A DNA stretch of 64,000 nt from Vagococcus vulneris (lineage in GTDB: Bacteria > Bacillota > Bacilli > Lactobacillales > Vagococcaceae): the NCBI RefSeq assembly GCF_003950515.1, contig NZ_NGJS01000002.1, positions 186,001 through 250,000 of the forward strand, in the 5' to 3' direction. Below are positions 58,883-64,000 of the stretch, one piece after another. The position numbers and the translations under genes were made by a program. The notes below the pieces were generated by a model. The model did no database searches and had not been told where the DNA came from. It saw only the letters and a program-made list of their open reading frames with translations. The number at the start of each line of letters is the position of its first letter. The stretch's first letter is position 1.

Positions 58883-60820
58883 TTAGTTAAAGTCTACTGT
58901 ATAACGGATTGTTCCATCTTTCATTTGTACTTCCCAAACGAACCATGTTCCACTTCCATTTGGATGATGTGTTCCACCATATAAGTTTGCGTTTTCTTGA
59001 CTATCAAATGTCATCCCACTGTTACCAACGCCATCTCCAGTGTTAAAGTCTAAGTTTAATTCTGAATCTGTTGTTGGTCGTGCTCCATAATCATCAGTTG
59101 GTGTTACTGAATCTTTTTTCCAAACTCGTGTTAATGTATATTTAGTATGTGTATCACCATTTGGTGCGGTTGTTGTGACACCTTTGTCTTTATATTCATC
59201 AATCTTTGTGTAGCCATCTGTTGATTGTAATGGATTACCTTGTTCATCAATATTTACAACTACAGTTTCTTCAGTATGAACTGGTACATACTCTTTTTTC
59301 CAAATTGTTGTTGTTGTGTAAGTTGTTGTTGTACTTCCATCAGCATTTGTTACTACTACTCCGTTATCTCTTGATGTACTTACTTCAGTATAACCATCTG
59401 TTGATTCTAAAACATTACCATCTTCATCAAGATTTACATATACATATTCATCTGTATTTTGAGGTGCTCTTTTAACATAGTTAAATGTTACAACATCACC
59501 CTCTTTAGCATTTTGTAATACTTGTTTATCTGAACCATATACCTCATAACCGTCTAATATTTCTGCTGACCATTCAATATTTGTTCCACCTAATACTTCA
59601 TGATTTGAAGTACTCAATACTTTAATTAATTTTCCATCTTTATCCACTTCATTATTTGCTACTTGTACATTTACTTTAGTTTGTTCTTTAGCTTTCTTAA
59701 CATCAAATGTTACTGCTGTTAATGATTCTGTTACTGTTGCTTCAGTTTGACCTACTAATTCATAACCATTAGGTGTTACTGCGACTACTTTACCAGTGCC
59801 GTCTTTACCTAATTCAACTTTTACAGTATCTTCTTTAACCACTGCAAATGTATCTGCATCAACATAAGTTACTTTTGCATCAACGGTTTTAACTGCATCT
59901 TCAATTTTTTCAATAGTGAATGATACCTTAGCATCTTTACCATTTACAGTTTTAGTATCTTTTTCATTATCTACTAATTTGTAACCTTTTGGTAAGTCAA
60001 CTTTTACAGTTCCTTCATCAGATTTTTTGTTAAATTCAACATCCTTAGCAACATAACCTAAACTACCAATTTCTTTACCATCTTTTCCTACAAAAGTAAC
60101 ATCAACATCTTTTTTGTAAGTTGTTTGTTCAGGTTTTGAAGTATCTGTTGTAGATGTGCTTGTATCCGTTGTACTTGTTGATTCAGTTGGTTTTGTTGCT
60201 GTGCTTGTATCCGTTGTACTTGTTGATTCAGTCGATTTTGTACTTGTACCTGAATCGGTTGTACTTGTTGATTCAGTTGGTTTTACAGGGTTAGCAGTAG
60301 TAGCTGTGTTTGAATCTGATGTGCTTGTATTCGAATTAACTGAACCATCTTTTTTAGAAGAATTTCCAGTATTTGAATAAACATTGTTAGTATCTTTCTT
60401 TTGGACTTCTGTAATACCCTGTTTATCTTCTTTAGTCAACGGAACTTCATTTTTTACGGTATTATTTGAATCTACGAGTGCTACTTTACCATCTTCTGTT
60501 TTAATGATTAGCTTGTCACCAGCATATATTAAATCTACGTTTTGGATGTTATTAACTTTTGCTAAGGTTTCTATGGTAATTCCTGTGGCTTCACTGATTC
60601 CGCTCAAAGTATCTCCGGTTTTAATAATATAAACACCGTCTTTTGCTTCCTTAACAGCTTCTTTAATTTGGTCGACTGAATTAGCCTTCCAAGATTCAGC
60701 ATGAACTTGCGTCGTCATCCCGAAAAAGCTCAACCCTAAAACGCCTAAAACTGTAGCCTTTGCGTAGATTCTATTTCTTTTTTTAACATTCATCATTTTT
60801 CTATAATCTCTTCTTTTCAT
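58883..60820 (-). CDS. Secreted LysM and MucBP-like repeat protein
   Basis: The 645-residue protein has a signal peptide (about 1-42, ending TTQVHA), a LysM domain (GVYIIKTGDTLSGISEATG onward, about 60-115), a Ser/Thr/Pro-rich linker containing three 45-bp tandem repeats, MucBP-like repeats (about 235-380 and two similar units around 470-590) and a C-terminal region rich in Gly and Asn. It has no LPXTG anchor; LysM would bind it to peptidoglycan. It is probably a surface-associated adhesin of the element. Start MKRRDYRKMMNV is set by AAGGAGAACGAA. Confidence 0.8.
   Translation of the reverse strand: MKRRDYRKMMNVKKRNRIYAKATVLGVLGLSFFGMTTQVHAESWKANSVDQIKEAVKEAKDGVYIIKTGDTLSGISEATGITIETLAKVNNIQNVDLIYAGDKLIIKTEDGKVALVDSNNTVKNEVPLTKEDKQGITEVQKKDTNNVYSNTGNSSKKDGSVNSNTSTSDSNTATTANPVKPTESTSTTDSGTSTKSTESTSTTDTSTATKPTESTSTTDTSTSTTDTSKPEQTTYKKDVDVTFVGKDGKEIGSLGYVAKDVEFNKKSDEGTVKVDLPKGYKLVDNEKDTKTVNGKDAKVSFTIEKIEDAVKTVDAKVTYVDADTFAVVKEDTVKVELGKDGTGKVVAVTPNGYELVGQTEATVTESLTAVTFDVKKAKEQTKVNVQVANNEVDKDGKLIKVLSTSNHEVLGGTNIEWSAEILDGYEVYGSDKQVLQNAKEGDVVTFNYVKRAPQNTDEYVYVNLDEDGNVLESTDGYTEVSTSRDNGVVVTNADGSTTTTYTTTTIWKKEYVPVHTEETVVVNIDEQGNPLQSTDGYTKIDEYKDKGVTTTAPNGDTHTKYTLTRVWKKDSVTPTDDYGARPTTDSELNLDFNTGDGVGNSGMTFDSQENANLYGGTHHPNGSGTWFVWEVQMKDGTIRYTVDFN
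60155..60289. repeat. Three tandem 45-bp repeats in the LysM gene
   Basis: TGTGCTTGTATCCG starts the first two copies (60,155 and 60,200), and TGTACCTGAATCGG the third (60,245). Each encodes 15 residues of a Ser/Thr/Pro/Glu-rich linker. The copy number may vary. Confidence 0.75.
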
Positions 60821-61038
60821 TTCGTTCTCCTTTTTAAAATAAAATTTTGTATTACTCAAAAAACATCATTTAAAATAGTTTTTAAACATATTTATTATAA
60901 AAGAGTTTAAAGCAACACTTTAACTATTTTATTATACATTTGTTTCGTTTTAAGGTCAATTGATTGTTTTAAATATTGAGATAAGCATTTACATAATTTA
61001 AATATCTTCATTAATTTTTTTATCACCTGCTCTATATT

Positions 61039-61230
61039 TTATAAAAAATAAGTAATAACTGCTCCTAAAATAAAGATAATCCAACCCCACAAAATACTAA
61101 ATGCACCAATGATTGAACAAACAATTGCTAAAACAACGAAGATACCAATTTTTGTCAAGCATCCAACGGATTCTTCATCATCCTCTGTTTCAAAAACTTC
61201 TTGATACATCTTTCCATATTTCTTTGCCAT
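61039..61230 (-). CDS. Small membrane protein of unknown function, 63 aa
   Basis: Starts MAKKYGKMYQEVFETEDDEE, has a Cys-Leu-Thr stretch and one or two C-terminal transmembrane helices. AGGAGAAATTGATTA precedes the start. It has its own position between the LysM gene and the second recombinase. Confidence 0.5.
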   Translation of the reverse strand: MAKKYGKMYQEVFETEDDEESVGCLTKIGIFVVLAIVCSIIGAFSILWGWIIFILGAVITYFL

Positions 61231-61301
61231 TAATCAATTTCTCCTTATTCTTAGTAATCAATATTGGGTGTAACAATCAGATGTCTATGACAACACTAAA
61301 A

Positions 61302-61345
61302 AAGTAGTCATTAACATTTTTAAAATCCAATGTTAACAACTACTT
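61302..61345. repeat. 44-nt long inverted repeat
   Basis: AAGTAGT and ACTACTT outside, TTAACATT and AATGTTAA inside, with small mismatches between. No T-run follows on either strand. It sits between the 63-aa gene and the second serine recombinase. Confidence 0.5.
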
Positions 61346-61474
61346 CATATTCTGTTATTTATTTTATTATTAACCTGTAAGAAACATCTATTTAATTCCT
61401 TTAAATTCATCTGTTACCCCAATTTCTTTTTTAATTATACCTTCTATTTTTATGTTATTCAAGTGTTTCTTTAT

Positions 61475-62086
61475 TTAACTAATTTTTCGGCTAAGATTGT
61501 ATCTCTTTGCGATGTTGTACACCGTCTTTGCAGATATATTATTACTTTTAGCTATAAACTCTATTGTATTGCTCCGATTCTTATACATTTCTATTACTTT
61601 TTCTTCCAACTTAATATTCCGTTTCCGCCCTAAAATTTTTCCGTCAGCTTTAGCTTTTTCTAACCCTAGTAGGATACGCTCTCTTGTCTGATTGACCTCA
61701 TATTCGGCGAAAGTTGCTAAAATATTAAACATTAGTTTTCCCTCAATGCTAGAAGTATCAAAGCTTTCTGTTAGTGATTTAAAGGCAATCCCATCTTCCT
61801 CCAAAGAGTTTATCGTGTTGACTAATGTTGAGAACTTCCTACTTAATCTATCTGATTTCACAACTATTAACATTACTTGATTGTTTTTAGCCAGTTTCTT
61901 ACATCTTCTAATACATTTATTAAACTCTATCCTTTTATCATTCCTTCCGCTTGACTTTTCAAAAAATACCTCTTCACAACCGTATTCTTTTAACAGTTGT
62001 TGTTGATTTTCTAAAGAATTGTCTTGCTTATCCATTGTCGAAACTCTTCCATACCCAATTTTAATAACCCTTTTAACCTCTTCCAT
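61475..62086 (-). CDS. Second serine recombinase (resolvase/invertase type)
   Basis: The 203-residue recombinase has catalytic Ser16 in YGRVSTMDKQ, VVKSDRLSRKFS, and a C-terminal HTH (IAKSNNISAKTVYNIAKRY). It lacks a large C-terminal domain, so it is not a phiC31-type integrase. I start at MEEVKRVIKIGY behind AAAGGGGGATG. It belongs to a different branch from the recombinase at 51,556. Confidence 0.88.
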   Translation of the reverse strand: MEEVKRVIKIGYGRVSTMDKQDNSLENQQQLLKEYGCEEVFFEKSSGRNDKRIEFNKCIRRCKKLAKNNQVMLIVVKSDRLSRKFSTLVNTINSLEEDGIAFKSLTESFDTSSIEGKLMFNILATFAEYEVNQTRERILLGLEKAKADGKILGRKRNIKLEEKVIEMYKNRSNTIEFIAKSNNISAKTVYNIAKRYNLSRKIS

Positions 62087-62105
62087 TAATATCATCCCCC
62101 TTTTT

Positions 62106-62264
62106 CTAATAAAATTTAATACTATCATTTTTTATGAGCTTATTTACAAACAAATTTTTATAGACATCATCTTGTTCCTCATTAAATTCTTGATAATCTT
62201 CATAATCTAAAATGATGTATTCCTCTAATAATTCTTCATCTTCATAATCAAATTCTTTCTCCAT
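62106..62264 (-). CDS. Short acidic protein, 52 aa
   Basis: The product MEKEFDYEDEELLEEYI... has about 18 Asp or Glu in 52 residues and few basic residues until its C-terminus. An AGGAGGTAGATAAG site precedes it. It ends 20 bp before the recombinase start, so they are co-transcribed. The acidic make-up would allow DNA mimicry or binding to a basic protein. Confidence 0.6.
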   Translation of the reverse strand: MEKEFDYEDEELLEEYIILDYEDYQEFNEEQDDVYKNLFVNKLIKNDSIKFY

Positions 62265-62352
62265 CTTATCTACCTCCTATATCGTTTATTCTCATTTTCA
62301 TTAAAAAGTATTTTCAACTTATATATTTAATCTTAAGAGAGAGAACTTGGAA

Positions 62353-62400
62353 CAAAAAAAGGCATCTGAATCAAGAAATTAAATTCTTAATTCAGATGCC
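62353..62400 (-). terminator. Strong terminator
   Basis: GGCATCTGAAT pairs with ATTCAGATGCC, with a second AAGAA/TTCTT stem inside, followed on the minus strand by a T-run. It would end transcription coming from the right, away from the recombinase pair. Confidence 0.75.
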
Positions 62401-62473
62401 TCATCTTATTCAATTAATATCATTCTATTCTTTCTTAACCATTCATTATCTTAACTCATATTGATTCCATCCT

Positions 62474-62505
<32 letters not shown>

Positions 62506-62552
62506 AGATTTCGCATATTTATATTTACTTTAATTAGGTTTAAATAGATTTT

Positions 62553-62627
62553 TTAAAAACCTCTTAAATAAAGTATAGCATCTTTTTGGGCTTCTTCAAC
62601 ACGTTCGTTATCATCTTCAGTTAAACG
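62553..62627 (-). pseudogene. Possible gene fragment
   Basis: A 24-codon open end reads RLTEDDNERVEEAQK then DAILYLRGF and a stop. No start or ribosome site is upstream (an in-frame stop is). It looks like the C-terminus of a lost gene. Confidence 0.3.
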
Positions 62628-62791
62628 TTAAAACTCAGTTATAGCAAGAGTTTATTAAGATATCATTTTTCCCATAAAAACTAAAAAGTGCGTAACAGCG
62701 GTATTCCTCCTAATTCGAGTTCTATTCCTTCAGAATTAAAATTTATTCTTTTTGATTTAATGAGCTATCTTAACTGCTCGCCGTGTCGTCG

Positions 62792-62816
62792 CTTGCATGC
62801 CCTTCTGTCGCATTTT
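62792..62816. repeat. Second dispersed repeat, copy 2
   Basis: CTTG-CA-TGCC-C-TTCTGTCG then CATTTT, matching 58,698 in the fixed positions. Preceding CTTAAC also matches at the same distance. Confidence 0.45.
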
Positions 62817-62942
62817 CTAATTATTTGTATAATTAATAGAGCTGGCTATTCTAAACACCTTAAACTAAGTTATACAGGGATTTAAATAAACTTTAAAACG
62901 AAAGTTAGTTCGTTCAAAAGAATGGAAAAATCAGGCAAAGAC

Positions 62943-63004
62943 GTTTCACACCGTTGCAGTTTTTCCAGATACTAAGAAGTTATATCGTTTCAGACTATTG
63001 CGTA
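62943..63004. repeat. Dispersed motif, copies 3 and 4
   Basis: GTTTCACACCGTTGCA at 62,943-62,958 and GTTTCAGACTATTGCGTA at 62,987-63,004, 44 bp apart, in the same orientation. Confidence 0.6.
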
Positions 63005-63092
63005 TTTTATTGCTCAAAATCCATAAATATTTTATCCACATTCTTTCTTTAATTTTGATACAATTAAAGAGAATAAAATGGAGGTATAAAGA

Positions 63093-64000
63093 ATGAGTAG
63101 TGAAAAAAGACAATTAACTAGAAGTTTAAAAAACGATAGAAATAAGAAAGATTTATTAAGGACTGAATTAAATAATGCTACTGACCCAAATGTTAGATTG
63201 GAACTAACAAAAATGCTATTAGATGTAGAAAAAAAAGAAAAAAGGAAGAAAATAACTAAATGGATTTCACTTTTTAGTGGTTTGATTATTATATCGTTTA
63301 TTCTTTTTTATTTAGGTACTAATTCTACAAAAAATCATGTCAATAAAAATTTAGCTAAAGTGTCCCACACTACTAATAGTCAATCAGCATCTTCTAAATC
63401 AACTAGCACCAGTTCAACCATTTCTGAAACAAATTTATCAGAAAATCAATTAAAAAAATGGGTAATGGCTATTTTAGAACTTGCTCCAGCACCTCCATCA
63501 AAATATGTTTTAAATGTACGAATTGATGATAAAGATAAACTAGCCTATATTAGTGCGGGAATTGACCAAATGGATGGTTTTGGTACTTTTAGAGTTAATG
63601 TAAAAGGACAGCTAGAGTTTATGCCTTATATGGGACAATTTTCTGGAAATGATTGGACTGTGATATCAGAAAAATATATGGACACATCTTTAGCAAAAGA
63701 ATATTTTGACGAACAGAAGAAAAAACAAACGTCAGCCAATGATTCATTGAATAATGTAAAAAAACAACTCGTTGGAAAAAAATATGTTATCAAACCAATT
63801 CTTTACGACGATATGGATGCTGAACAAGCAATGAATGATAATAAAGCACCTCAAAATTTAATCCATGATGGGATGCAACCTATTACTTTTACTAGTGAAA
63901 ACAGCGTTCATATAGAATTAGCTGGTACTTATCGACCTGATTATGATGAAACGTACACTGTCTCCAATGATACTATAAATCTTAAAGACTACTATATCCC
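63093..64000 (+). CDS. Membrane-anchored secreted protein, 3' end outside the window
   Basis: The frame starts MSSEKRQLTRSLKND behind an AATGGAGGTATAAAG site. It has a charged Lys-rich N-terminal cytoplasmic part (about 1-50), a transmembrane helix (about 55-77), a Ser/Thr-rich linker (about 90-115) and an extracellular domain (after 120: LKKWVMAILELAPAPPS, YMGQFSGNDW, ILYDDMDAEQAM). The domain resembles DUF4767/YiaD-type lipoprotein-like sensors of Lactobacillales in general layout, but I cannot name a family. It is the only plus-strand gene in the element. Confidence 0.65.
   Translation, partial: MSSEKRQLTRSLKNDRNKKDLLRTELNNATDPNVRLELTKMLLDVEKKEKRKKITKWISLFSGLIIISFILFYLGTNSTKNHVNKNLAKVSHTTNSQSASSKSTSTSSTISETNLSENQLKKWVMAILELAPAPPSKYVLNVRIDDKDKLAYISAGIDQMDGFGTFRVNVKGQLEFMPYMGQFSGNDWTVISEKYMDTSLAKEYFDEQKKKQTSANDSLNNVKKQLVGKKYVIKPILYDDMDAEQAMNDNKAPQNLIHDGMQPITFTSENSVHIELAGTYRPDYDETYTVSNDTINLKDYYI

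Larger units (their letters stand above)
62628..63092. other. 465-bp gap with dispersed motifs and a DnaA box
   Basis: Includes the second dispersed repeat (62,792-62,816), two copies of the first motif (62,943-62,958 and 62,987-63,004) and a perfect TTATCCACA at 63,032-63,040. A plus-strand frame at 62,688-62,885 has no ribosome site and crosses the repeat, so I do not call it. Confidence 0.5.

Noticed and set aside
59206-59475. Leu/His-rich plus-strand frame opposite the LysM/MucBP gene
   Set aside because: It mirrors the repetitive coding sequence and has no ribosome site.
62688-62885. Plus-strand 65-codon frame
   Set aside because: No ribosome site, crosses a dispersed repeat, composition not protein-like.

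Overview
The window comes from a low-GC Gram-positive chromosome of the Lactobacillales. Enterococcaceae fits best and Vagococcus is plausible, but I cannot fix the genus. The reasons are AT-rich DNA, strong AGGAGG-type ribosome binding sites, an F-type ATP synthase operon in the order atpB-E-F-H-A-G-D-C, the murA/epuA-like/yidD and secG/est/rnr/smpB neighbourhoods, and small lactobacillar families (DUF2969, DUF1146).

Positions 1-41,000 look like core and near-core chromosome. In order they hold: the end of a TetR-type regulator; a tRNA-Gln/tRNA-Tyr pair; a branched-chain amino acid ABC operon (livJHMGF) ending in a CBS-ACT gene; yidD, an epuA-like gene and murA; the ATP synthase operon; the smpB-rnr-est-secG block; argGH behind a promoter with an ArgR-like box; and a LacI-controlled set for alpha-1,6-glucosides (ABC importer plus a DexB-type glucosidase) with two palindromic operators. 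Small genes and membrane proteins follow, then a class A beta-lactamase-fold hydrolase and a heterodimeric ABC exporter that sits behind a 29-codon leader peptide and an intrinsic terminator. An EcsC-family gene closes the region.

At about 40,919-41,038 there is a detached 3' end of the enolase gene with its terminator and no 5' part. I read this as the left junction of an integrated element that runs off the right edge. A 13-bp core from the eno fragment recurs 192 bp further in.

The element (about 41,040 to beyond 64,000) is nearly all minus-strand and more AT-rich. Its first part is a defence island: a 940-residue DNA methyltransferase, a coiled-coil/TIR protein, and a Type III restriction-modification pair (mod-res) with small neighbours. 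Then come a resolvase-type serine recombinase, an FtsK/TcpA-like ATPase, a primase-like replication gene beside a 765-bp non-coding region with iteron-like repeats, a LysM/MucBP secreted protein, a second serine recombinase with a short acidic protein, and the start of a membrane-anchored protein. Several unexplained dispersed motifs are shared among its non-coding gaps. This looks like an integrated plasmid or ICE; no relaxase, tyrosine integrase or type IV secretion genes are visible, and they may lie to the right.
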